Shown here: in pieces, positions 13,748-25,802 of the stretch
How the letters are laid out: each line of letters begins with the position of its first letter
How positions within the stretch are numbered: the stretch's first letter is position 1
From: Fragilariopsis cylindrus CCMP1102
Lineage: Eukaryota; Bacillariophyta; Bacillariophyceae; Bacillariales; Bacillariaceae
Length of the DNA: 64,000 bases
Direction of reading: 5' to 3'
NCBI GenBank assembly: GCA_900095095.1
Contig: FMBT01000301.1
Span: 186,001 to 250,000, forward strand
Position numbers and translations under genes: made by a program
Notes under the pieces: generated by a model
What the model was told of the DNA's origin: nothing
Databases searched by the model: none
What the model saw: the letters and a program-made list of their open reading frames with translations, nothing else

Positions 13748-14272
13748 TTAATTTGTTTTGCTTCTCTTTACACAACAATTTTTGTTGTTGCTAATCACTG
13801 CACAAATAAGATGCCACAAAAATCCAACTAATGATACGAAATCACTTCCATAGGTGGGTGTGTGTTTGTAAACGTCCTCCTTCGTCTTTCCAACAGTGGT
13901 TTCGGTTTCGTGACGACTATCGTAGTAAAAATTACCTACTATAGAATGAATATCATGCTGATGTTGAAATAAAGTGTAATTAGCAAACATCATCGAGAAC
14001 ATGAGTCCGTAACCTTTACTGTGGGTAGCCTGATGACAAGAGGCACAGTCGTATCGTTGCACACCAGTGAAGGGAATCATTGCACTCTTCGTCGTTTTCT
14101 CTACTATTGGTCCGTTGCTAGAAATGAAATTATTGGTGAACATGAACAGAACCGTCGAATACGGCCCTCTATAACTCTCTCGACATGCATTGCAGTAGCA
14201 ATGAAAGGCAAACAATGGATCCTTTATTTCAATTGTGCATTTGCCACAGTTGCACTTGCCATGCAATAACAT
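13748..14272 (-). CDS. GFA/CENP-V-like zinc protein
   Basis: A 174-residue intronless gene, convergent with the DUF1995 gene and starting at an ATG at 14272. The N-terminus begins G-K-C-N-C-G-K-C and carries the cysteine pattern of the glutathione-dependent formaldehyde-activating enzyme (GFA/CENP-V, Mss4-like fold) family: Cys7-x-Cys9-x2-Cys12, Cys25-x-Cys27-x2-Cys30 and Cys76-x2-Cys79. These would bind a structural and a second zinc. Family members act as S-hydroxymethyl-glutathione synthase-like enzymes, or in CENP-V as chromatin-associated proteins. Sequence alone does not decide which applies here. The C-terminal 60 residues contain a hydrophobic stretch (L-V-G-F-L-W-H-L-I-C-A-V-I) and then a basic tail, which could be a C-terminal membrane anchor. 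No targeting peptide is visible. Confidence 0.85.
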   Translation of the reverse strand: MLLHGKCNCGKCTIEIKDPLFAFHCYCNACRESYRGPYSTVLFMFTNNFISSNGPIVEKTTKSAMIPFTGVQRYDCASCHQATHSKGYGLMFSMMFANYTLFQHQHDIHSIVGNFYYDSRHETETTVGKTKEDVYKHTPTYGSDFVSLVGFLWHLICAVISNNKNCCVKRSKTN

Positions 14273-15100
14273 ATTATTTGTTTTTTAATTACAATTATTT
14301 CGGCAATTATTATTACTATTACTATTATTATTATCGATGAAGACTTCACTCTTCCTGTAGTATCAATATTTCGTGATACGTACGACGAAGTGATGTTTGA
14401 TGAATTTTCTTTTTCAAACTGCTTACAATATATCTATATTGTACTTCATATATCGTTTACATACTTTAGTTAGGTGTACAGTAAAAGTATCCTTTCATAT
14501 TACTCTATGCTGCTGTGTGTTCGTGTTCGTGTTCGTGTCTTGTCTTGTCTTCGTGAATCAATCAGTCTTATATAATAAATGATTTTTTTTGAAAGAATTT
14601 TTGGATCTTATTATCGATTGAACTTGATTGATTCTTCGATTTTTCGATTGTGATTCACATCATTCATTCGTTTCTTAAAAACCGTATTAAAATAGAGAGA
14701 ACATTAAATACCGTACCTTGAAACAAAAGTTGATTAAGTACAGTAACTGGTCTAGGAATCTGACATTGCCGTCGCGTTGATTGCTTTAATGTGCGCATCA
14801 CTTTTACGGTTGTGTTGCTTTCTTATCATGCGCCATGCATAAAAATGCTTTCTCTCGTACCACAAGTAAAATCAACACTTATAACTTCTTAAATGTTTTC
14901 TTTTCATACTTGAAGTATATAGGCACGCACAGTATGGCATTTCAGTGCTATAATTGCATAGAGTTTTATGATCGAGCAAAGATTAAAGAACATAAAGAAA
15001 GAAATGACGAGCGAATGACTGTTACAGACGAGCTACCTAATGTTCTTCTTTAACCCTACTGCTGTAGTAGAGCACCAATAACTTTTTTACTTTTTACCCA
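14273..15100. other. intergenic, no gene seen
   Basis: Presumed promoter of the GFA-like gene, then AT-rich DNA. A diverged copy of the repeat described next appears near 14980-15055. The 72-codon frame at 14835-15053 has two Cys and one His spaced like half a zinc finger but lacks the second His, so I do not call it. Confidence 0.45.
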
Positions 15101-15369
15101 CAAACTAAATTCTCTTTGTTATAAAACGGCATGCAGCTTGCGAAAAAATAGAAGTGAACGAGCGAATGATTGTTACAGAAGAGTTATAATTAAAAAAAAA
15201 TAGAAGGTTAATAATTACAAACTAAATTCTTTTTTTGAAACGGTATTCAGCTTGCGAAAAAATAGAAGTGAACGAGCGAATGATTGTTACAGAAGAGCTA
15301 TAATTAAAAAAAAATAGAAGGTTAATAATTTCAAACTAAATTTTCTTTATGAAACGGTATGCAGCTTGC
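15101..15369. repeat. ~115-bp tandem repeat, about 2.3 copies
   Basis: The unit starts with a caaactaaatt box, then gaaacggtatgcagcttgcg, then aacgagcgaatgattgttac. Starts lie near 15101, 15218 and 15331, a period of 113-117 bp. The last copy is cut off after the cagcttgcg box. Function unknown. Confidence 0.85.
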
Positions 15370-15655
15370 GTACTGTACCTGTCTCGCCTTGTATGTACCG
15401 GTAGGAAAGAAAAAAAATGAAACTATTATCCAAAAAAAATGGTTGTGTGCTTGTTTGTTAGCTCAATACCATAATTTACAATTCTTTTTGTGTACAAAAG
15501 GAATAAGTAAAGAATTCATAATTTCAAAATCTATTACCTTCAAATCGATCATATCAATAACCTTAAAAAATGTAAGTACCATAATAAATTGTATTAAATA
15601 TATTGTAGTTGCTATTGTAATGAGATTAATATTAATAGTTATGTACGTCGACGAT

Positions 15656-17660
15656 GACACGATGCCAAAGTAATTAGATTCAACACAACAACAGTAATGA
15701 TAACGATAATGATAATAATGATGGTAATGATAATAATGATGATAATTATGATGGTAATAATAGCAATAATAAAAACAATAACAATAACAATAACAATAAC
15801 AATAAGAAAGTCGGTTATGATTATAATGACGATGATGACGGTATCATTGATTTTGTTATTGGAACATACAATTATTATGACGTCAATAATGACAACAACG
15901 AATCACTATCATCGTCATCGTCGTCGTCATCATCATCATCATCATCGTTGTGTTAGTTGTTAGTACTATGACTATCTGTAAACGCCCATCAAGATCAAGT
16001 TATGATTAAGATCAAGATGACAACGACGACAATGACAATGACGGCACTAAAAACGAAAACGAAAACGATTCTTCCGCCATCATCGTCAAACGTATTAAAG
16101 AGGTATTGATGAATACTATATATCGTCGTCGTCGTCGGGACGATGGTCGTTCATGGCCGGCCACAGGTGTTCATTTTTTAATTTTTAAGACATTGTCGAA
16201 CCCGGCAGGTCAACGAACAGACCTTTTTGCTTCCAGAAGTCCGTATTCTGACATCATACGATTATATAATATAATCATACCTACCAAGATCGACTCGAAC
16301 GACTAAATGAGTCAAATATTCAAGAATACGACTGCTCAGTCGTGCCAAAAAGATCGACTCGAACGACTACTTTAAAAATAATCGAATGAGTCAAATATTC
16401 AAGAATTCCGACTTCTCAGTCGTGCCAAAAAAAACTGTCCGGGAATAGAATCCGTAAGTCCACTCATGAACAGCTGTGATGGGACGACAAGACGATAACG
16501 ATGACAATAATAATTCGAATGCGTGGTCGAAATATGAACTTGAATTAGAACAATAATAATAATAATAATGTGTTTGTCTTCGAGTTAATTTCCTATCAAC
16601 AACCGTGCAACAAGAACAACAAGAACAACAACGCAGTAGATGATGAAAACGAGTAGTTCTCCTATCAAGAACAGTACAACAAGAACAACAAGAACAAGAA
16701 CGCAGTAGATGATGTTAGCGATAGGATGCTTCGTGGACGTGGACGATAATAGTGCCACCAATACAATAAAGAAGGACAGAAAATTGCATCACGTCGAGAT
16801 GAGTCAAGTCGATATGGAATCATGTGTGGGCGTACATTCATGTACAGTCTAGTACAACTACATCAGTGCAATCGCTGCTGCAACTACAGTACCGCAAGAA
16901 TACGAACAAAAGTCAAAAAATAGCAAGAACCATTACTGCTAACACCAACAGCAGCAATACAAATAATGATGTACGAATTATACCAAGAATACAACTATAA
17001 CTATATCATTCTACCTACTAGTACATCATCAACACCATCAACAGCCAAACCAGTACAAATGGAACAACAACTGCTGCTGGTATACCAGTAATATCAGTAC
17101 AATTAGAACTAATTACTATACGTCACGCTGCCACATCACTTTACGATACCTCTTTTATTTAGTTACGGAATGATTTTATAAACAACAACAACAACAACAA
17201 CAATGGACATGGTGAAAAATTATTGAAACACACATCATTACCGTCATGCCCAAGAACTCGTTGAAGATAGACATTCTGAATTTAATAAAACCCGTGATCA
17301 ACGTTTACTTCCAAATTAACATGGTAACCTATTCGTCGTATCCATTCCATCAACAACCACCACCACAACAACAACATGGTAGGGTAGTACCACTGATTGT
17401 GTTGTACAATATGTAGAACCAATAATCAAACGTTGTGGTCTCGGTATAATTAAAGATGATACACCAACAAATTTATCAACACTGCCAATCCAGTATATGA
17501 AATGGTGATCCATCAACATAAACATTTATCCTGTGACGTGCACACCCAAAAACCTTTACGTATATAATATGGTACTGCCACCACCAAAGCAAGAAGAAGA
17601 ACTTCAACAACAACAACTACAACAACAATTACAACAACAACAACAACAGCAACATATTTT
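15656..17660 (+). pseudogene. decayed low-complexity coding region
   Basis: The stretch has coding texture but no intact frame. Readable pieces include an Asn/Asp-rich run then V-G-Y-D-Y-N-D-D-D-D-G (15680-15860), S-S-A-I-I-V-K-R-I-K-E (about 16070-16105), H-A-Q-E-L-V-E-D-R-H-S-E-F-N (about 17245), V-E-P-I-I-K-R-C-G-L-G-I-I-K (about 17415), and a Gln-rich stretch after P-P-P-K-Q-E-E-E (17580-17660). The pieces lie in different plus-strand frames, separated by stops and frameshifts, and one ends at a donor-like gtattg. I do not recognise the parent protein. It could be a multi-exon gene that I fail to splice, but stops such as the taa directly after R-L-L-P-N argue for decay. The upstream boundary is uncertain. 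Confidence 0.45.
16286..16430. repeat. short tandem duplication, two copies
   Basis: aagatcgactcgaacgacta occurs at 16286 and 16350. Each copy is followed by gagtcaaatattcaagaat and by an inverted gac...ctcagtcgtgcc motif that could form a small hairpin (tcgacg/actcagtcg). The second copy carries an insertion of about 17 bp. Confidence 0.85.
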
Positions 17661-17864
17661 ATCATAATATCATCCTTGTTGCCTTCACCATCAATGTCTC
17701 CATTATGTGCGATGTGTATTGTACATACAACTAGATATCAATCAGGCATCATATAATTTTACTCACATTCCTGTCAAATTCAATTCTTTCCCTTCTTCCT
17801 ATATTTTTTGCTCTGCTATTATTCTACAATACAACCCATAGCAAATAAATTATCATTTGTCATA

Positions 17865-20800
17865 ATGAAGTTTTCTCCTGCGTGCGTCAGCGCCTTACTT
17901 GCTCCAGTCCTTGTTACTGCTAAGTTATCAGTTACTAACCGTCTTGAGGTCCATTCTGAACCAAACAAAATTCGCAACGTGGATGGTGACGTTGAAGATT
18001 ACAACATGAAGGATAAAGAAGCAACGCCTTCCCATCCTACTGCTGAGTCTGCTTTTTCTCTTCAAGTCCATTCTGAACCAACAAGAATTCGCAACATGGA
18101 AAGTGACGTTGAAGATTACAACAAGAAGGATGAAGAAGCAACGCCTTCCCATCCTACTAGTGAGTCTGCTTTTTCTCTCCAAGTCAATTCTAAACCAACA
18201 AGAGTTAGCAAAGTGAATGGTGACGTTGAAGATTACAACATGAAGGATAAAGAAGCAACGCCTTCCCATCCTACTGCTGAGTCTGCTTTTTCTCTTCAAG
18301 TCCATTCTGAACCAACAAGAGTTCGCAACTTGGATGGTGAAGTTGAAGATTACAACAAGAAGGATGAAGAAGCATTGCTTTCCCATCCTACTGCTGAGTC
18401 TGCCTTTTCTAGTTCTGGTGGTCATAAGGAAGAATGTTTCCCTCCTATTACAGTCAGCAAAACCAGCAAGATTGATGCTGGTAGTCTTCCATTGTCCTCA
18501 TGCTCCTCCTCAAGGAAGCAGATTTGTATCAACAAAGATATGAAGTCATCTTCATCTATTGAAAAGGAGTCTGGAGTTTGTACTGACATCATAGATATCC
18601 CAATTTTGTATTGGGACACCAGTGATCCCAGTGCTTCATCTGATATTCCAGCTTCTTATTGGGAGGATACTGTTTCTACTACTGCTGCACGTGATGAACG
18701 TCGCCTAGAAGATATGGAATACAAGAATGTTGTTACTACTACCATGTCCCTCATTTATAAGGAAAAATTCAATAAGGAGATGGAAATGACTGATTCCTAC
18801 TATCATTACCACCCACACTATGACCATCATCACCGTCAACTTGATTCGTTGAATTGTGATGTTAAATGCAACGGTACACGTCAGGACGTTTCTAGTTTTG
18901 GTGACAACTTCTATAAACTGACTATGTGTTACAACAAAATAGTTGGAGATTGTACATCAGATTATCCTGATATTAGTTGCTGGAATACAACAGGCATCTA
19001 TGAAATGAGATATGCGTTTGATTCCTATAATGGCCCAAATTCTTTCAATGATCCATTGGAGTGTTGGGATGTTGGACAGGTTACAAACATGCAAAATATG
19101 TTTTTTAATAATACTTATTTCAACCAACCGATTGACTCATGGGATGTATCTAAGGTAAAGTATATGAATGGAATGTTTAATGGTGCAATTTCTTTCAACC
19201 AACCGATTGACACATGGAATGTCTCTCAGGTAGAGAGAATGGGATTTATGTTTAGTGGTGCAACTTCTTTCAACCAACCTATTGGTGATTGGACTACCTC
19301 ACAAGTAAGGTTTATGTATGCAATGTTTATTGATTCACCGTTTGACCAACCAATTGACTCATGGGATGTCTCACAAGTACAGTCTATGGAAGACATGTTT
19401 AATGGTGCAACTTCTTTCAATCAATGTCTTTCCACATGGGCTGGAAAGTCTCCTGGTGATGTTACTACTACTGAAATGTTGTATGGCACTATATGTCCTA
19501 ATGGTATAGATAGTCCAGATGCAACCACCGGACCATGGTGTCAAAACTATTTAGAGGGGTGCTTTGCTCCGTTGAATTGTGCTGTTAAATGCAACGGTAC
19601 TCGTCAGGACGTTTCTAGTTTTGGTGACGACTTCTATAAACTGACTATGTGTTACAACAAAATAGTTGGAGATTGTACATCAGATTATCCTGATATTAGT
19701 TGCTGGAATACAACAGGCATCTATGAAATGAGATATGCGTTTGATTCCTATAATGGCCCAAATTCTTTCAATGATCCATTGGAGTGTTGGGATGTTGGAC
19801 AGGTTACAAACATGCAAAATATGTTTTTAAATAGTACTTATTTCAACCAACCGATTGACTCATGGGATGTATCTAAGGTAAAGTATATGAATAGAATGTT
19901 TAATGGTGCAATTTCTTTCAACCAACCGATTGACACATGGGATGTCTCTCAGGTAGAGAGAATGGGATCTATGTTTAGTGGTGCAACTTCTTTCAACCAA
20001 CCTATTGGTGATTGGACTACCTCACAAGTAAGGTTTATGTATGGAATGTTTATTGATTCACCGTTCGACCAACCGATTGACACATGGGATGTCTCTCAGG
20101 TAGAGAGAATGGGATTTATGTTTAGTGGTGCAACTTCTTTCAACCAACCTATTGGTGATTGGACTACCTCACAAGTAAGGTTTATGTATGGAATGTTTAT
20201 TGATTCACCGTTCGACCAACCAATTGACTCATGGGATGTCTCTAAGGTAGAGACTATGGAAGACATGTTTAATGGTGCAAATGAATTCAACCAATGTCTA
20301 TCCACATGGGCTCTAAAGACTTCTGATACTATGACTGCAGATATGTTGTATGACACTAATTGTCCTAATGGTATAGATAGTCCAGATGCAACCACCGGAC
20401 CATGGTGTCAAAACTATTCAGAGGGGTGCTTTGCTCCGTTGAATTGTGCTGTTAAATGCAACGGTACTCGTCAGGACGTTTCTAGTTTTGGTGACGACTT
20501 CTATAAACTGACTATGTGTTACAACAAAATAGTTGGAGATTGTACATCAGATTATCCTGATATTAGTTGCTGGAATACAACAGGCATCTATGAAATGAGA
20601 TATGCGTTTGATTCCTATAATGGCCCAAATTCTTTCAATGATCCATTGGAGTGTTGGGATGTTGGACAGGTTACAAACATGCAAAATATGTTTTTAAATA
20701 ATACTTATTTCAACCAACCGATTGACTCATGGGATGTATCTAAGGTAAAGTATATGAATAGAATGTTTAATGGTGCAATTTCTTTCAACCAACCGATTGA

Positions 20801-23800
20801 CACATGGGATGTCTCTCAGGTAGAGAGAATGGGATCTATGTTTAGTGGTGCAACTTCTTTCAACCAACCTATTGGTGATTGGACTACCTCACAAGTAAGG
20901 TTTATGTATGGAATGTTTATTGATTCACCGTTCGACCAACCGATTGACACATGGGATGTCTCTCAGGTAGAGAGAATGGGATTTATGTTTAGTGGTGCAA
21001 CTTCTTTCAACCAACCTATTGGTGATTGGACTACCTCACAAGTAAGGTTTATGTATGGAATGTTTATTGATTCACCGTTCGACCAACCAATTGACTCATG
21101 GGATGTCTCTAAGGTAGAGACTATGGAAGACATGTTTAATGGTGCAAATGAATTCAACCAATGTCTATCCACATGGGCTCTAAAGACTTCTGATACTATG
21201 ACTGCAGATATGTTGTATGACACTAATTGTCCTAATGGTATAGATAGTCCAGATGCAACCACCGGACCATGGTGTCAAAACTATTCAGAGGGGTGCTTTG
21301 CTCCTGGTTCCGAGCCTAGTTCTGGTCCGAGCTCTAAGCCTAGTCAATCACCAAGTGATGTACCTAGTTCTGCTCCAAGTCAGGATCCAAGTAGCAAACC
21401 AAGTACTAGTGCTGGTCCAAGTTCTGGTCCGAGCTCTAAGCCTAGTCAATTACCAAGTAATGTACCTAGTTCTGCTCCTAGTCAGCATCCAAGTAGCAAA
21501 CCGAGTAATGTGCCAAGTTCTGCTCCTAGTCAGGATCCAAGTAACAAACCAAGTACTGTCCCAAGTTCTGTACCCAGTGCTGGTCCTAGTTCTAGTCCAA
21601 GCCAGAAGCCTTGTCAATCACCAAGTAATGTACCTAGTTCTACTCCTAGTGCTGATCCAAGTCACAAACCAAGTACTGTCCCAAGTTTAATACCAAGTTC
21701 ATCACCTAGTCGTGTTCCTAGTGCTGGTCCAAGTTCTAGTCCAAGCCAGAAGACTAGTCAATCACCAAGTGATGTACCTAGCTCTGCTCCTAGTCTGGAT
21801 CCAAGTCAAAAACCAAGTACTGTCCCAAGTTTGGTACCAAGTTCATCACCTAGTGCTGGTCCAATTGCTGGTCCTAGTGCTGATCCAAGTAATGTTCCTA
21901 GTTCTGCTCCTAGTCGAGGTCCAAGTGTTGATCCTAGTAGCAAACCGAGTACTAGCCCAAGTTTCAAACCAACTTCTTTGCCCAGTGGTGTTCCTAGTGC
22001 TGGTCCAAGCTCAAGCCAAAAGCCTAGTAAATCACCAAGTGATGTACCTAGTTCTATTCCTAGTGCTGATCCAAGTCAAAAACCAAGTACTGTCCCAAGT
22101 TTGGTACCAAGTCCATCACCTAGTGCTGGTCCAATTGCTGGTCCTAGTGCTGATCCAAGTAATGTTCCTAGTTCTGCTCCTAGTCGAGGTCCAAGTGTTG
22201 ATCCTAGTAGCAAACCGAGTACTAGCCCAAGTTTCAAACCAACTTCTTTGCCCAGTGGTGTTCCTAGTGCTGGTCCAAGTTCAAGCCCAAGCCAAAAGCC
22301 TAGTAAATCACCAAGTGATGTACCTAGTTCTATTCCTAGTGCTGATCCAAGTCAACAACCAAGTACTGTCCCAAGTTTGGTACCAAGTCCTATGCCCAGT
22401 AGTGGTCCTAGTGCTGATCCAAGCCATGTACCTAGTTCTACTCCTAGTGGTGATCCAAGTCACAAACCAAGTACTGTCCCAAGTTTCGAACCAAGCCTTG
22501 CACCAAGTTCTGCTCCAAGTCTTGAACCGAGTACAATGCCCTCAAATGTTCCAACTGAGAAACCTTCCACTACTTATGCTCTTTATTTTGGAACAGAACC
22601 ATCTGTTACTCAGGCCGAAATTGTAGCAGGTAAGCCGAAACCCTCTCTTTTCCCCCCCAAACACTGTCTTTTTTTTCATCATTAACTATTTCTAACCAAT
22701 TTTCACTTGTTCTTTGTTCCTATAGCTGCTTCTGATACGTCAAATGCAATTGCTGGTTTCTCAACAGACTCAACTAGACGCCAGCGTTTTCTATCTACTT
22801 GTCCACCTCCTGTTTCCGAATGTACTGCAACAGTAATACCTTGTTCAGATCTTGAAGGTGAAGATACAGCTGGTTCTAAGTGTTGGAATGTACCATGTAC
22901 TATCACTGCTTTTGCTTGTTCAGGCTTTGACACTGCAGAAGCAGCAGATAAGAATGAAGAGGCAGTCAGATCAGGAAATTATGCTGCAAAGTTAGTGGAA
23001 GTGGCACAGATAGTAGCTACGGTAATTTTGCCTCCCAGTGAGGAGCCTAGTTCTGAACCAAGTTCAGGTCCAAGTATATCAATTGCACCAAGTTCGAATC
23101 CAAGTGTTGAGCCAAGTCATTCACCAAGTGCTGAGCCAAGTCGTTCACCCAGTGCTGTTCCAAGTAGTCTACCAAGCTTAAGCAATGTACCAACCACAAG
23201 CACTGTACCCAGTTCTGAACCCACCAGAACTGCTGAACCAAGCCACAGCCTTGCACCCAGTTCCCTTCCAAGTATTTCACCAAGTGCTGCCCCTAGTTCC
23301 CTTCCGAGTCTTTCACCGAGTGCTGCTTCTAGTTCCGTTCCAAGTCTTGATCCAAGCAGAGCTCCAAGTTCCATTCCAAGTCAAAAGCCTAGTCAATCAC
23401 TAAGTGATGTACCTAGTACTGCTCCTAGTGTTGATCCGAGTAGAAAACCAAGTGCTATCCCAAGTTTGAAACCAAGTTCTATGCCCAGTGGTGTTCCTAG
23501 TGCTGGTCCAAGTTCTATTCAAAGTCAAAAGCCAAGTCTTCCGCCGAGTATGGTACCTAGTTCTGTTCCTAGTCTCTATCCGAGCAGAGCTCCAAGTTTT
23601 GTCCCAAATTCGAAACCAAGTTCATTACCTAGTGCTGTACCAAGTACATTACCAAGTCCTGCACCCACCATTGACTGTTCAAATGATCCTAACTTTAGAT
23701 TTAAAGGAGAGTCGTCAAGAACGTGTGATTCATACGTTGCATTCAAACCCATCAAGAGATGTAAAAAAGAGCAGCCTGGCACAGGAAAGAAAGTAGAAAT

Positions 23801-24221
23801 TTTTTGTCCTGGTACATGCAAGAAGAAATGCAAGACGCCTAGTCCTGGACCCACCATTGACTGTTCAAATGATCTTGACTTTAGATTTGAAGGTGATTTG
23901 TCAAGAACATGTGATTCATACGTTGCCTTCAAACCCTTTAAGAGATGCAGAAAGATACAACCTAAATCTGGTGGTAAGAAGGTTAGAAAATTTTGTCCTG
24001 GTACATGTAAGAAGAAATGCAAGAAGCCACGAGGTGAGTGTGAAAATTTAGTTACATTCCGATTTCAAGGCGATTTTTCAAGAACATGTGATTCATACAT
24101 TGCTATAAAACCTGCTAAAAGATGTAGAAAGAAAGGTACAAAGGATAAAGTCACTGGTAAATTAAAGAAAGTAGAATTCTTTTGTCCTGCTACATGCAAA
24201 AAGAAATGCAAGACTTTGTAA
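17865..24221 (+). CDS. secreted DUF285 / Pro-Ser repeat / six-Cys surface protein
   Basis: Exons 17865-22629 and 22726-24221 join across a 96-nt GT-AG intron (phase 1) to give 2,086 residues. I start at the ATG at 17865 because it begins a signal peptide (MKFSPACVSALLAPVLVTAK); an in-frame ATG 19 codons earlier has none. Order: four 39-residue repeats with an exact 117-bp DNA period (about 26-182); an acidic/His linker; three large Cys-containing blocks of DUF285 (BspA-like) units such as M-F-x-G-A-T-S-F-N-Q-P-I (about 329-1146); a Pro-Ser tract with PSxxPS spacing (about 1147-1566); a Cys-bearing linker that spans the intron; a second Pro-Ser tract (about 1692-1903); and three roughly 60-residue six-Cys repeats ending C-P-x-T-C-K-K-K-C, reminiscent of ShK-type folds. 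I infer an extracellular adhesive or wall-associated protein. The DUF285 and PSP calls are firm; the role is not. Confidence 0.88.
19571..21304 (+). repeat. 867-bp tandem duplication inside the DUF285 gene
   Basis: Two near-identical 867-bp (289-codon) blocks start at gttgaattgtgctg (19571 and 20438). A related block starts at 18848 but is only 723 bp long. The 144-bp (48-codon) difference is exactly one extra pair of DUF285 units, so unit-level and block-level duplications are nested. Frame is kept throughout. Confidence 0.92.
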
Positions 24222-24852
24222 GATCTATAACATCAAAATCAGCACACATCCACGCACACACGCACACAAATCAAAAACATAAACATTCAATCCGTTAATA
24301 TACTACTGTATCACTCAAATTTAATATATATTGAAATACAGTATAACACACACACACAAATGGGACCCAAAAGACACATTGGCTGGGTCGCCCAGTCCGT
24401 CCATTGTGACGAAAAATAAAACAGAATAAAAATAATAACTAAAGCAATCATTTAAATTTAGGATGTTTACTTTGTAGATTAAGTCACAAACAATAGTCGT
24501 TAATCTTAATACTGTAGTATAAATGTTAATAGATTGTTCTGCCTCCAGTGTTAAATAATCTCTATTCAATTGTTATGAATTCATTCTAATTTAATGACAA
24601 CTGTACACGGTAGAATATTTTATAACGTTTAATAATAAATTAGAGCGCGAATCCACCAAGGTCGTGTACACATACGAACCGCCATGGACGACAATACAAA
24701 AGTGTAAGAACATCGAGATCAGCATTGCTTCGTTGATTGAGAGAATGCGATGATTTAATTTACTATCCAAGGCAGTATGCAACAGCAATATGATCTATAG
24801 GGGAGAGGAGGATGAATACGAATGCTATACAGATAGTACATTTGTCGTATAC
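24222..24852. other. intergenic, no gene seen
   Basis: 3' flank of the surface-protein gene with a CA-rich run (24237-24268 and 24342-24358). Nothing else recognised. Confidence 0.5.
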
Positions 24853-25802
24853 TCAACCTTCACGGTATTGTTTACAGGTGCAGAATAGATAAATAAATAG
24901 AAATAAGAAAGGTATGAAGGTACATGTTTTTGTGACGGAAATAATCTCTGCAAATGAATGCCTCGGTTTTTTCGCTACAGTCAGCGCCTCCTCGAACAAG
25001 GTTTGTCTTTCTCGGGCCACGTTCGAAGGTTCCTTAATCAAAGCGAATAGCTCATGTTTACCTATGATAGAACTCAGCAATTTTAAAAGACGTGATCCAG
25101 TTTCTATGATTGTTGTACGAATGAGTCCTTTTGAGGCCATTTCTGAGATGTATCTACGCTGGACCTTAATATTAGCACGTACGTTATGATATATATGCCG
25201 AGCACCACTGCTATCGGACGCCATACCGCTATCAACTCCGACCATTTTTTGGACCAAAGAATTAAGATAATGGTTGTTTGGTGTAAATACTAAGTTAGGA
25301 TCCGTATTGTGGGTCGACATGGCCTCAATAGCTGTTTCAGACATCTTGATTGCCTCATGCGTCTCGCGTTCGAATTGTTCTCGTAGAAATCTAGCTACTG
25401 GTTTTGCAATATCATTAATACCTACAGAGAACACTTTGTCATAAAATGTATTCAACTTTGTATTGATGACTTCTAGAACACCTTCTAAAATATTACTGTA
25501 GTATTCAGCAAACTCATTTGCATAAACTGCGACTATAGATTATCGATCGGTATTTATTAGATTTCGCATACCTCGTTTGCGAGCACGTTCACTAATGTCA
25601 TCAACCATATCTTTAATATTTGCTGTCTCTCCGCTCCATAACGCATCGATAGGATTCGTGATATGGCTGCCACCGTCCTTAGGTCTCAATGAGACTTTTG
25701 GTTCTCTTTCAGACCACCAAGCGTCGTTCGCACCCTGTCAATAGTATCGAGCATCGTTTTACATTCGTTCAGACGAAGCATCGTCTTGATCCGACGATCC
25801 AT
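24853..25802 (-). pseudogene. dynamin-family stalk/GED remnant
   Basis: Reading the minus strand from an ATG at 25802, a helical frame (M-D-R-R-I-K-T-M-L-R-L-N-E-C then T-M-L-D-T-I-D-R-V-R) meets a stop near 25690. The likely continuation (R-E-P-K-V-S-L-R-P-K-D-G-G, then W-S-G-E-T-A-N-I-K) is in another frame. A 39-nt GT-AG segment (25533-25571) can be removed in phase to join it to an open frame running to 24853. That part contains V-F-T-P-N-N-H-Y-L, matching the N-H-Y-[LY] signature of dynamin stalks, and a GED-like helix (R-T-T-I-I-E-T-G-S-R-L-L) ending near V-A-R-E-R-Q-T-L-F-E-E-A-L. No GTPase domain (G1-G4) is found upstream. The simplest reading is a truncated, frameshifted dynamin/Mx-type gene. 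A short functional stalk-only protein cannot be excluded. Confidence 0.55.

Noticed and set aside
14835-15053. Possible small zinc-finger protein (C-x2-C, one His)
   Set aside because: The second His is missing and the frame partly overlaps a diverged copy of the ~115-bp tandem repeat.
21712-22626. 304-codon plus-strand open frame rich in Val, Leu and Gln
   Set aside because: It is a frame-shifted reading of the Pro-Ser repeat DNA of the large surface protein; the regular 3-base bias of that gene explains it.
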